The notes: a model not told the origin generated them from the letters alone. Positions 1-8,055 are shown, numbered from the stretch's first letter. The stretch is DNA of 33,624 bases from Streptomyces globisporus (GCF_003501885.1 NZ_QWFA01000117.1:1-33624); one strand, 5' to 3'. Numbers and translations: made by a program.

Positions 1-378
1 TTCACGGCAGTACAGAAGGACGGCCGTACGGACCGGCGTACGGCGGCGCAGATCGTGGGGGATGACCCGCCGCAGCTGCGCCAGCAGGGCGTTGCGGAAC
101 TCCCAGCCGTCCGCGGCCGCCGTGGACCGGCGGGCGAACGAGGCGCTCGCCGTGAGCCGTTCCTCATGATCCAGGACCGCGACCACGGCGGTGGCCGGAG
201 TCGGCCGGTGGCGGGAGTGCAGCCCGCTGACGACCTCTCGGGGGCTGCGCAGCAGGGGGATGCCAGCCGAGGCCCACTCCGCCGGTTCGAGCATGCGGGC
301 AAGGCGGTTGACGGAGTCGGCGGAAACCGAGGATGCCGATGTCGACGTGGCTGAGGACGGGGCGAATCCGAAGGTCAC
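1..378 (-). CDS. Conserved hypothetical protein (3' end outside window)
   Basis: An open frame runs from a GTG at 376-378 leftward off the window edge, giving 126 codons with no stop. The start is well supported by GGGAGGA just before it. The protein begins MTFGFAPS, has a Ser/Thr/Ala-rich N-terminus, then a mixed region with ATAVVAVLDHEERLTAS and LLAQLRRVIPHDLRRRTP. I do not recognise a characterised family. It resembles a Streptomyces-conserved protein of unknown function that I recall next to the recQ-like gene. It is read in the same direction as the recQ-like gene, about 214 bases downstream of it. No membrane segment or signal peptide is visible in the part present. The plus-strand frames over this stretch look like shadows. 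Confidence 0.7.
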   Translation of the reverse strand, partial: MTFGFAPSSATSTSASSVSADSVNRLARMLEPAEWASAGIPLLRSPREVVSGLHSRHRPTPATAVVAVLDHEERLTASASFARRSTAAADGWEFRNALLAQLRRVIPHDLRRRTPVRTAVLLYCRE

Positions 379-524
379 GGTCCTCCCTTCGCTACGCGCC
401 CACGGTGCGGGCAGGGTCGAGTGAGGGCGCGCCGCGGCACAGCCCTTCCGGGCCCGACGAGAACTGTGCGGGGGCGCTTCCAATTCTCCCCGGCCTACCG
501 GCAGGCGGCAACGAGCAATTACTG

Positions 525-544
525 CGGCTGACGGGAATCAGCCG
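525..544. terminator. Hairpin downstream of the recQ-like gene
   Basis: CGGCTGA (525-531) and TCAGCCG (538-544) form a 7-bp perfect inverted repeat around a 6-base loop. It lies 50-70 bases after the recQ stop, in the 379-592 gap before the next minus-strand gene. There is no T-tract on either side, so it could be a factor-independent terminator of the GC-rich kind or an operator for the downstream gene. I see nothing else in this gap. Confidence 0.4.
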
Positions 545-592
545 GAATGACACTGATATCCCTGCCCAGACCCGCCCGGATGACTCCCCCTG

Positions 593-2468
593 TCACCCCT
601 GAACCGCGAGGACCAGCGGAAACACCCCCTGGGCTCCGGCCCGTCGCAGCAGGCGTCCCGCCACGGCCAGGGTCCAGCCGGTGTCCGACAGGTCGTCCAC
701 CAGCAGAACGGGGCCGTCGGCCGCCGCCAACGCCGCCGCCAGATCCGGCTCCACGACCAGGGACTCGTGCAACGCCCGTACCCGCTGTGCGCTGTTGGTC
801 TGGGACATCCGCACCTCCTCGGAGCCCGGTGCGTAGGAGACCGTCCCGAGCAGGGGCATCCGGCCGATCTCGGAGATGCGCCGGCCGAGCGACTGGACCA
901 ACTGCGGCCTGCGGCGTGAGGCGACGGTCACCACACCGACCGGCCGGGGAGCCGCGTCCGCCGATCCGGAGGCCCAACCGCCCGGCCCCTTCGCCCAGTC
1001 GGCGAGCACGGTGACCACGGCGTCCGTGACATCGTCCGGCACCGGAGCATCCGGAGCCTGCGCCGCCAGCATCGGGCGCAGCCGGTTGCCCCAGCCGATG
1101 TCGGAGAGCCGGCCCAGCGCCCGGCCGGCGAAGGACAGTGGCCGGCCCAGCTCGTGGCGCGCGCCGTCCAGGGCGGCGGTGGAGACCTTGTCGTCGAAGC
1201 GGACGCCCGCGCAGTTGTCACAGCGTCCGCAGGGCGCCGCCTCCTCGTCGTCCAGGCGCAGCCGCAGGAACTCCATGCGGCACGCCGTCGTCGAGGCGTA
1301 GTCGCGCATCGCCTGCTGCTCGGCCTCCCGCTGCCGGGCGACCCAGGCGTACCGCTCGGCGTCGTAGACCCAAGGGGCGCCCGTGGAGATCCAGCCGCCC
1401 TTGACGCGCTTCACCGCACCGTCGACGTCCAGCACCTTGAGCATCGTCTCCAGCCGGGTCCTGCGCAGATCGACCAGGGGCTCCAGGGCGGGGAGCGAGA
1501 CCGGGCGCTCCGCCTGGGCCAGCACGTCCAGGGTCCGCCGCACCTGCTCCTCGGGAGGGAAGGCGACGGAGGCGAAATACTGCCAGATCGCCTCGTCCTC
1601 CTTGCCGGGCAGCAGCAGCACCTCGGCGTGCTCCACACCGCGCCCCGCACGCCCGACCTGCTGGTAGTAGGCGATGGGGGAGGAGGGTGAGCCCAGGTGC
1701 ACGACGAAGCCGAGGTCGGGCTTGTCGAATCCCATGCCCAGCGCGGACGTGGCGACGAGGGCCTTGACCCGGTTCGCCAGGAGGTCGTCCTCGGCCTGCT
1801 GCCGGTCGGCGTTCTCGGTCCGCCCGGTGTACGAGGCCACCGCGTGCCCGTTCTGGCGGAGATAGGCGGTGATCTCCTCGGCCGCCGCCACGGTCAGCGT
1901 ATAGATGATGCCGGAACCGGGAAGCTCGCCGAGATGGTCGCCCCCAGCAGGACCAGCACCAGCGCGTCCGTGCCGGCGCCGGTGCCCAGCTGCTCCGCGA
2001 CATCCGCTGTCACCCGGGCGTTGGCAGTGGCGGTGGTGGCGAGCACCGGGACCCCGGTCGGCAGATCCGCGAGCATCGTCCGCAGGCGCCGGTAGTCGGG
2101 CCGGAAGTCATGCCCCCAGTCGGAGATGCAGTGGGCCTCGTCGACCACCAGGAGCCCGGTCGCCGCCGCCAGCTTCGGCAGCACCTGGTCGCGGAAGTCG
2201 GGGTTGTTGAGCCGCTCGGGGCTCACCAGCAGGACGTCGACCTCGCCCGCCGCCACCTCGGCCTGGACGCTCTCCCACTCCTCGGTGTTGGACGAATTGA
2301 TCGTGCGGGCGCTGATCCCGGCCCGGGCCGCCGCCGCGACCCGACGAGCGCCTCGATGGCCACCCACTGGTCCTCACGCAGCACGGCCGTACCGCTGTCG
2401 TCGCCCACGAGGCGGGCGAGGACGGAATCGGCCGAAGCCCTGAGCGCTGCACGGTCTGCGTTGGTCAT
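593..2468 (-). pseudogene. RecQ-family DNA helicase with C-terminal PRTase-like domain, broken by two deletions
   Basis: Three reading frames together spell one RecQ-type helicase. Piece 1 (2468 to about 2343) gives the N-terminus ending in REDQWVAIEALV. Piece 2 (about 2340 to 1954) resumes at VAAAARAGISAR and includes the DEAH box (VVDEAHC) and TTATA. Piece 3 (about 1942 to 593) has SGIIYTL, motif VI QQVGRAGRG and a cysteine cluster (CRMEF, CGRCDNC). At the first junction the Walker A and motif Ia segment, about 48 residues in relatives, is missing. At the second about 26 residues are missing. Each junction also shifts frame. The C-terminus holds VLLVDDLSDTGWT, resembling the PRPP loop of phosphoribosyltransferases. 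As written no functional helicase can be made. Either the gene is decayed or the assembly has lost GC-rich stretches; I cannot tell which. Confidence 0.75.
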
Positions 2469-2517
2469 GCCCCCATGCAACCCGATGACTACGACAAACC
2501 GCGAACGGGCGGGCCAG

Positions 2518-2541
2518 CCTGTGGATAACGTTATCCACAGG
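2518..2541. promoter_or_regulatory. 24-bp perfect palindrome of two DnaA-box-like sequences
   Basis: The half CCTGTGGATAAC (2518-2529) is followed directly by its exact reverse complement (2530-2541). TTATCCACA occurs at 2531-2539 on the plus strand and at 2520-2528 on the minus strand, separated by CG. TTATCCACA is the classical E. coli DnaA box; the usual Streptomyces form is TTGTCCACA. It sits between the recQ start (2468) and the DUF4192 start (2579), so it could control both. An unknown dimeric regulator could equally use such a perfect dyad. Confidence 0.7.
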
Positions 2542-2578
2542 GGTCGCGGGATCCGTCGGCTCGCGGGACCGTCGAGCC

Positions 2579-3973
2579 ATGAACAAGCACCACGAATCCA
2601 CCGGCCCCGCCGGGGAGCAGCAGATCACCCTGCGCGGCCCCGCCGACCTCGCCGACGCCCTCCCGTATCTCATGGGCTTCTACCCCAACGACAGCGTCGT
2701 GATGGTGGCCCTGCACGGCGGCCAGGGCCGGTTCGGCGGCCGGCTCCGCCTCGGAATTCCGCAGGCGCCCGGCGAATGGGGGCCGGTCGCCGACCAGCTC
2801 GCGGAGTGCCTGGTCTCGGGGAGCGAGCGTCGCGAAGGACGGCCCGACGCGATCGTGATCTTCCTCTGCCAGGACTCCCCGGACGGTTCGAGCGGCCGGC
2901 TGACCATGGAGCGGCTCCGGCCGTTCGCGCAACGTCTGCGCACGGCGTGCGGAGCACTCGACGTTCCCGTCCTCGAAGCGCTCTGCATCTCCGACGGCCG
3001 CTACTGGTCCTACTGCTGTCCCGACCCGCGGTGCTGCCCCGACCAGGGAAATCTCCTGGCCATGCCCGGTACGACGGTGATGGCCGCGGCCGCCACCTAC
3101 GCGGGCGTCCACGTGAGGGGCACGCTGCGCGACATGGAGGCACGGCTCCAGCCCTGGCGAACCCCGGCAGCCGTGCGGGCGCAGGAGAAGGCCCTGGACT
3201 CGGCCGGACCGGCGCTGCTGCCGAGGCTTCTCGACGAGCGGGCCAGGCGGGAGGTCGCGACGGAGACCCTCGGGCTGGCGCGCAGGCTCATGGACCGGAT
3301 CGAGGAGGCACAGCCCGCGCCACCCGCGCTCTCGGACGCCGGGGACGACCAGTTGATCGGTTCCGACGAGGCCGCCGCCGTCATCCTCGGGCTCCAGGAC
3401 CGCCAGACCCGGGACAAGGCCGCCGCCTGGATGGAGGGGCCGGAAGCCCAGTCAGCCCTCCGGTTGTGGCGGACGCTGGCACGGCGCTGCGTCGGACCGT
3501 ACCGGGAGCACGCCGCAGCTCCGCTCACCCTGGCCGGCTGGGTCTCCTGGTCCACGGGCGACGAGCCCGGCGCCCGGGTCGCCCTGTCGCTGGCGCTGCG
3601 CGCCGACCCGGACTACACGTTCGCCCAACTGCTGCACCGGGCCTGCAACGAAGGGCTCGATCCCGAGGCCCTGCGCCGTTGTCTGCGGGAGGCGGCCGAC
3701 GCCGACGAGGAGCAGCCGGGCGCCGACGCCGAAGCGGGGGAGGCGGTGGCGGGGTCCGGCACCGACCGGGGCGCCACCCCTCCGCACGTCCGCAAGGTCC
3801 GCCGGCTGCCCGAGGGCGGTCGGCGGCGGGCTCGCGCTCTCCGGCCTCCGGGCCCCGAGCGGCGGAAGGCGTCACCCGGCTCGACCCGTCCCCGGATCCC
3901 GGCGGCCGGGCGGCGGACGCACGAGGCCCGGCGGTACGGCCGACGCGGCAGCAGGGCGCGGCGACATGACTGA
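2579..3973 (+). CDS. DUF4192 domain-containing protein
   Basis: 464 residues. The N-terminal region (ITLRGPADLADALPYLMGFYPNDSVV) is the hallmark start of the actinobacterial DUF4192 family, whose function I do not know to be established. The domain appears to fill residues about 15-380. The last 80 residues are Arg/Pro/Gly-rich and probably disordered. No signal peptide or membrane segment is seen, so it is likely cytoplasmic. The ATG at 2579 lacks a strong ribosome-binding site, but homology begins within a few residues of it. It is divergent from the recQ-like gene, and the DnaA-box-like palindrome lies 38 bases upstream of its start. That arrangement suggests a link to DNA replication or repair, which is inference only. 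Confidence 0.85.
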   Translation: MNKHHESTGPAGEQQITLRGPADLADALPYLMGFYPNDSVVMVALHGGQGRFGGRLRLGIPQAPGEWGPVADQLAECLVSGSERREGRPDAIVIFLCQDSPDGSSGRLTMERLRPFAQRLRTACGALDVPVLEALCISDGRYWSYCCPDPRCCPDQGNLLAMPGTTVMAAAATYAGVHVRGTLRDMEARLQPWRTPAAVRAQEKALDSAGPALLPRLLDERARREVATETLGLARRLMDRIEEAQPAPPALSDAGDDQLIGSDEAAAVILGLQDRQTRDKAAAWMEGPEAQSALRLWRTLARRCVGPYREHAAAPLTLAGWVSWSTGDEPGARVALSLALRADPDYTFAQLLHRACNEGLDPEALRRCLREAADADEEQPGADAEAGEAVAGSGTDRGATPPHVRKVRRLPEGGRRRARALRPPGPERRKASPGSTRPRIPAAGRRTHEARRYGRRGSRARRHD

Positions 3974-4080
3974 CCGTCCCGTCGACCAGTCCTTACGGCC
4001 ATGCCGTGGTGCTTCCCACCCCGGCGATTCCGGAACGGTGTCACCCGGGCTGATCACGAGCGTGCTGAAGGGAGTGTTTA

Positions 4081-4102
4081 TCGTCAGGCAGACGACTATG
4101 AT
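4081..4102 (+). promoter_or_regulatory. Promoter and candidate self-operator of the Nudix regulator
   Basis: TCGTC (4081-4085) and GACGA (4091-4095) form an inverted repeat with a 5-base spacer. It abuts a good -10 box, TATGAT (4097-4102). Six bases separate the -10 from the ATG at 4109, placing the transcription start at or next to the start codon, so the mRNA is probably leaderless. A dyad against the -10 is where an autorepressor would bind. No clear -35 is seen. Confidence 0.55.
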
Positions 4103-4108
4103 CGCGGC

Positions 4109-4867
4109 ATGCCGCCCTACGACCCGTCGACCTTCCCGCCCTTCGCAGTCACCGTCGACCTGGTCGTGCTCACGGTGCGCCGCCACGCGCTCTGCGCGCT
4201 GGTCGTCCGTCGCGGAGAGACCCCGTTCCAGGGCCGATGGGCGCTGCCCGGGGGTTTCGTCAGGCTGGACGAGGACCTGGGCTCCGCGGCAGCGCGCGAG
4301 CTCGTCGAGGAAACCGGCCTCTGCGCGCACGATCCCGCGAAACCGACCGTGGGCAACGGCGCACATCTGGAGCAGCTGGCCACCTACGGCGACCCGGCGC
4401 GCGACCCCCGGATGCGGGTGGTCAGCGTCGCTCACCTCGCCCTCGCGCCGGACCTGCCCGCGCCCCGGGCCGGCGGTGACGCCAACAGCGCGCGCTGGGC
4501 GCCGGTCGAGGATCTGCTGCACCCCGGCACCGGGCGGGAGGGCGAGCAGGCGGCGCCACTGGCCTTCGATCACGCGCGGATCCTGGCCGACGGGGTGGAG
4601 CGGGCTCGCTCCAAGATCGAATACTCCTCGCTGGCCACGGCGTTCTGCCCGCCCGAGTTCACGGTCGGCGAGCTGCGCCGGGTGTACGAAGCGGTGTGGG
4701 GCGTGGTCCTCGATCCCCGTAACTTCCACCGCAAGGTCACCGGGACGCCGGGATTCCTGGTGCCGTCCGGCGGGACGACCACACGGCAGGGCGGACGGCC
4801 CGCGCAGCTCTTCCGGGCCGGGGCGGCCACGGTGCTCAACCCGCCGATGCTGCGCCCCGAGGTCTGA
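4109..4867 (+). CDS. Nudix-domain transcriptional regulator, NrtR type
   Basis: 252 residues. Residues about 10-150 form a Nudix domain with a complete Nudix box (G49-x5-E55-x7-R63-E-L-V-E-E-T-G70), so the metal-binding and catalytic positions are intact. Residues about 170-240 (RSKIEYSSLATAFCPPEF, VGELRRVYEAVWG, NFHRKV) match the C-terminal winged helix of NrtR proteins, which control NAD metabolism and sense ADP-ribose-type ligands. Many NrtR proteins have a degenerate Nudix box, so this one may both hydrolyse and regulate. The ATG at 4109 is chosen because the homology starts there and a -10 box lies 6 bases upstream. An in-frame extension to 4001 is possible but has no support. No NAD biosynthesis genes are in the window. 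Confidence 0.8.
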   Translation: MPPYDPSTFPPFAVTVDLVVLTVRRHALCALVVRRGETPFQGRWALPGGFVRLDEDLGSAAARELVEETGLCAHDPAKPTVGNGAHLEQLATYGDPARDPRMRVVSVAHLALAPDLPAPRAGGDANSARWAPVEDLLHPGTGREGEQAAPLAFDHARILADGVERARSKIEYSSLATAFCPPEFTVGELRRVYEAVWGVVLDPRNFHRKVTGTPGFLVPSGGTTTRQGGRPAQLFRAGAATVLNPPMLRPEV

Positions 4868-5012
4868 GTCCCCGGGCGTTCCCCCGAGTCGGTCCCGCGG
4901 AACGCCCGTCGACCCGCCCCTGCACCAAAAGTCTGAAATGTCGCGTTATGTTGCTGCGGTACCCCCTTGCCGCCGAGCGGTCTCACCGTCCGCGAGAGAC
5001 GCGAGAGAAGCG

Positions 5013-6746
5013 ATGCTTCAGGCCATCGGACTCACCAGCACCCCCCGTCGCGACGCTCCGCCCGCCGTGAACGATCTGACCTTCGAGGCTCCTCCCGGCC
5101 GGGTCACCGCCCTGCTGGGCGCCCCCGGCTCGGGCAGGACCACGGCCCTGCGGCTGATGCTCGAACTGGACGCCGGGCGGGGCGTCGCCTACTTCCGGGG
5201 GCGACCGCTGCACCGCATCGCCCACCCGGCGCGGGAAGTGGGCGTGCTGCTCGGCGACGTACCGGGCCACCCCTCCCGGACCGCCCGGGGGCAGCTCCGG
5301 ATGCTGTGCGCGGCCGCGGGCGTGCCCGCCACCCGGGCCGACGAGGTGCTGGAGGTCGTCGGTCTCGCCGGGCTCGGGGACCAGCGCCTGGGGGCCCTGT
5401 CGGTGGGGATGGACCGCCGCCTCGGCCTCGCCTCCGCGCTGCTGGGAGACCCGCACACCCTGATCCTGGACGAACCGGCGGACGGTCTTTCCCCACGGGA
5501 GAACAGCTGGCTGTACGGGCTGCTGCGCGCGCACGCGGCCCAGGGCGGCACGGTCCTGTACGCCACCGGCGACCCCAAGGAGGCGGCCCGCACCGCCGAT
5601 CGCGTCGTCACCATCGGTGGTGGGCGCCTCGTCGCCGACCAGGACGTCGCCGACTTCGCCCGTACCCGGCTCCGGGCCCGCGTCGCCGTCCGCACCCCGC
5701 ACGCGGCCCGGCTGGCGGCCGTCGTCAGCCGGGAGGCCCGGGCGGCGCAGCGCTCGGTCGAGGTGGTCGAGGAGGCGAGCGGCCGGCTGACGGTGTACGG
5801 CAGCAACTGCGCGGAGATCGGCGACACCGCCTACCGGCACGGCGTCCCCGTGCACCAGCTCGCCGACGAGATCGGCGACACCGGACCCGCCGGCCCGGCG
5901 GCCGGGGGAGCGGAGCGGGACCACGCGGCCGCCGCCCTGTCCGAGCTGCCGCCCCCGATCCGGGTGCGACCTGCGCGCGGCCCGCTGCGCCCCCTCCGGT
6001 ACGAACTGCGCCGCTCCCTCGGCGTCCGGACAACGACCATGATCATGGCGGCCGTTCTCGTCGTGTCGGCCGCGATGTCCGTCCTGCTCGCCCGTGCCGA
6101 CGGCACCGCCCTCCCCCGCGTGCTCGCCGCCTGGCCCGCTCTGCTGCCGCTCCCTCCCGCCGCCCTCGGCGCGGGCCTGCTCGGGGCGCTGTCCTTCGGG
6201 GACGAGTTCCGCTATCCCGCGCTCGCCGCCGCTCGCGGCACCGTGCCCCGGCGGCTCGGGCTGCTGCTGGCCAAGCTCGCCGTGACCGCGGGCTTCGCCC
6301 TGCTGCTCGCGGCCCTCACCGTGGTGTGCGGAGCGCAGGGCCTCCGGCTCGTGTACGGGCCGGACTTGATCGAGGTCCCTTCGAACGCCTGCGCGCTGGG
6401 CGCGAGTTGGGCCGGTCTGACAGTCGGCTGCGCCTGGGCGGGACTGCTGGCCGCCGGCGTCTTCCGGGTGGCCGGTGCGGGTATCGCCGCGGTGCTGGCC
6501 GTACCGGTGCTCGTCGTTCCGCTGGTGCGGAAGATCTTCGCGGTGCCGTCCGCGCGTTCGGTCGCCGGGCTCCCGGGGCGGCTGCGTGAACTGGCCGGGT
6601 GGCAGCTACCGCAGGAGGCGGACCACTGGATCCTCGCCGTGGCACGGGTGGTGGCGCAGCCCGTCGGGACCGCGCTCACCCTGTCGTTGTCGGCCCTGAT
6701 CTGCGCGTATCTGTTCACCAGCCTTCGAGGAAAGGCGCGTTGGTGA
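5013..6746 (+). CDS. ABC transporter, ATPase and permease in one polypeptide, degenerate motifs
   Basis: 577 residues. Residues 1-230 are an ABC ATPase domain; residues about 350-575 hold roughly six hydrophobic segments (for example TTTMIMAAVLVVSAAMSVLL), so this is an ABC-2-like half transporter. Walker B (LILDEP, 150-155) is normal. Walker A reads GAPGSGRTT with Arg42 where Lys is nearly invariant. The signature reads LSVGM instead of LSGGQ, the H-loop His is absent (YATGDP), and no Q-loop Gln is evident. ATP hydrolysis may be weak or lost. The start at 5013 follows GAGAGAAG. It lies just upstream of whiH and is read the same way, but whiH has its own promoter. The substrate is unknown. 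Confidence 0.8.
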   Translation: MLQAIGLTSTPRRDAPPAVNDLTFEAPPGRVTALLGAPGSGRTTALRLMLELDAGRGVAYFRGRPLHRIAHPAREVGVLLGDVPGHPSRTARGQLRMLCAAAGVPATRADEVLEVVGLAGLGDQRLGALSVGMDRRLGLASALLGDPHTLILDEPADGLSPRENSWLYGLLRAHAAQGGTVLYATGDPKEAARTADRVVTIGGGRLVADQDVADFARTRLRARVAVRTPHAARLAAVVSREARAAQRSVEVVEEASGRLTVYGSNCAEIGDTAYRHGVPVHQLADEIGDTGPAGPAAGGAERDHAAAALSELPPPIRVRPARGPLRPLRYELRRSLGVRTTTMIMAAVLVVSAAMSVLLARADGTALPRVLAAWPALLPLPPAALGAGLLGALSFGDEFRYPALAAARGTVPRRLGLLLAKLAVTAGFALLLAALTVVCGAQGLRLVYGPDLIEVPSNACALGASWAGLTVGCAWAGLLAAGVFRVAGAGIAAVLAVPVLVVPLVRKIFAVPSARSVAGLPGRLRELAGWQLPQEADHWILAVARVVAQPVGTALTLSLSALICAYLFTSLRGKARW

Positions 6747-6787
6747 TCGCCGTCGCCCCGCGCCGAGGGGAGGCGGCCGCAACTCCC

Positions 6788-6814
6788 TGAAAAATGACTG
6801 GTTTGTGCCGATAT
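6788..6814 (+). promoter_or_regulatory. Sigma-WhiG-type promoter of whiH
   Basis: TGAA (6788-6791), a 15-base spacer, then GCCGATAT (6807-6814). The WhiG/FliA-type consensus in Streptomyces is TAAA-N15-GCCGATAA, so this fits in spacing and in 10 of 12 positions. whiH is an established WhiG target in S. coelicolor. Transcription should begin near 6820, leaving a leader of about 85 bases. Confidence 0.8.
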
Positions 6815-6906
6815 GGCGTCAATTGCGGAGCGGGCGCCGATCACCCTTTCGTGTGCTTTTCACCAAAGACCTCAAGGGGTGAGCGAGCCGCGCCGACAAA
6901 GGATGC

Positions 6907-7794
6907 GTGAGTACCCTTGCGCACACCATGATGACCGCCGCCCGCACCGCCGATTCCGGCCTGGCCGGCTCGGGCGAACTCGACCGCTATCCCTATCCGG
7001 AGACGCCGGCCGGCGAGCGTGCCGCGACCCGGGCCTGGGGCGGCGCCGATTCCGAGCTGGGACGGGCGAGCCGACGGGGCTCGGCCAGCCGGGGGCGCGG
7101 TCTCCACGGCCAACTCGTCCAGCAGCTGGGCCAGATGATCGTTTCCGGTGACCTCGGCGCGGACCGCCCCCTCGTGCCCGAGGAGATCGGCCAGCGGTTC
7201 GAGGTCTCCCGCACCGTCGTCCGTGAATCCCTGCGCGTCCTCGAAGCCAAGGGGCTGGTCAGCGCGCGACCCAATGTGGGGACACGGGTCCGCCCGGTCA
7301 GTGACTGGAACCTGCTGGATCCCGACATCATCGAATGGCGCGCCTTCGGGCCGCAGCGGGACGACCAGCGCCGTGAGCTGGCCGAGCTCCGCTGGACCAT
7401 CGAACCGCTCGCGGCCCGCCTCGCGGCCGGGCACGGCCGGGAGGACATTCAGCAGCGGCTCGCCGACATGGTCGAGATCATGGGGCACGCGATGGGGCAG
7501 GGGGACGCGATCACCTTCTCCCGCGCCGACGCCGAGTTCCACGCGCTGCTCATCCAGGCAGCGGGCAACCGGATGCTCGAGCACCTTTCCGGCATCGTCT
7601 CGGCCGCCCTCCATGTCTCCGGCGGTCCCGTCACCGGCTGTGACCGTCCCGGCGAGACCTCGCTCGCCCACCACGCACGTATCGCCGAGGCCCTGGCATC
7701 GGGCGACGCCGGAGCCGCCGAGACCGCCATGCGTCAACTGCTCGTCGTCCATCCCGACGTCGAACGAGTGGTTCCCGCGCCGCGCGAGCACTGA
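6907..7794 (+). CDS. whiH: Sporulation regulator WhiH (GntR/FadR family)
   Basis: 295 residues. An N-terminal extension of about 65 residues precedes a GntR winged helix (about 66-135, with EEIGQRFEVSRTVVRESLRVLEAKGLV) and an FCD ligand domain (about 150-285, with the ADAEFHALLIQAAGN segment). WhiH is needed for ordered sporulation septation in aerial hyphae and is reported to repress its own transcription. The identity rests on the family, the position directly upstream of hrdB and the WhiG-type promoter. The start is the GTG at 6907 behind AAAGGA with a short 3-base spacing. The ATG at 6928 is an alternative that would trim seven residues and leave all domains intact. A hairpin ends the gene before the hrdB promoter. 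Confidence 0.9.
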   Translation: MSTLAHTMMTAARTADSGLAGSGELDRYPYPETPAGERAATRAWGGADSELGRASRRGSASRGRGLHGQLVQQLGQMIVSGDLGADRPLVPEEIGQRFEVSRTVVRESLRVLEAKGLVSARPNVGTRVRPVSDWNLLDPDIIEWRAFGPQRDDQRRELAELRWTIEPLAARLAAGHGREDIQQRLADMVEIMGHAMGQGDAITFSRADAEFHALLIQAAGNRMLEHLSGIVSAALHVSGGPVTGCDRPGETSLAHHARIAEALASGDAGAAETAMRQLLVVHPDVERVVPAPREH

Positions 7795-7820
7795 TCGGGG
7801 CGGCGGGACCGCGGGCCCGA

Positions 7821-7849
7821 TGCCGCCGGGCCGCACGCGTCCGGCGGCA
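7821..7849 (+). terminator. Terminator after whiH
   Basis: TGCCGCCGG (7821-7829) and CCGGCGGCA (7841-7849) form a 9-bp perfect stem with an 11-base loop, 26 bases after the whiH stop. There is no T-run, which is common for Streptomyces terminators. Confidence 0.6.
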
Positions 7850-7920
7850 CAATGGAAGGGGATGCAACCTTTGGTCCCGTACGCCGCAAATGGGGTGTGA
7901 CTCGGGCCACGCGGATTGGC

Positions 7921-7948
7921 CGTAACACTCCTCGAAGCAGCGCGATGA
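7921..7948 (+). promoter_or_regulatory. Candidate ECF-sigma promoter of hrdB
   Basis: CGTAAC (7921-7926), a 16-base spacer, then CGATGA (7943-7948). This differs by one base from the BldN-type ECF consensus CGTAAC-N16-CGTTGA. In S. griseus the ECF factor ShbA is reported to drive hrdB, which would fit an ECF-type promoter here. Transcription would start near 7955, giving a leader of about 160 bases. It lies in the 320-base whiH-hrdB gap. I found no convincing housekeeping -35/-10 pair there. Confidence 0.6.
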
Positions 7949-8027
7949 CTTAAGAGGTGAGCGCAGCGGAAGGAATACAGCAGCCCTGGGGCGCGCTGTT
8001 TCAGTTCTGAGGCCAAGCCCGCGCCGT

Positions 8028-8055
8028 CGACGACATCCCCAGTCGGCGGTCGTCG
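8028..8055 (+). other. Hairpin in the hrdB leader
   Basis: CGACGAC (8028-8034) and GTCGTCG (8049-8055) can pair over a 14-base loop, about 60 bases before the hrdB start. It may affect leader stability or translation. In DNA this rich in GC such a stem can arise by chance. Confidence 0.3.

Noticed and set aside
7972..8000. GGAAT...GTT as a SigR-type promoter for hrdB
   Set aside because: The spacing is 21 bases, longer than the 18-19 typical of SigR promoters.
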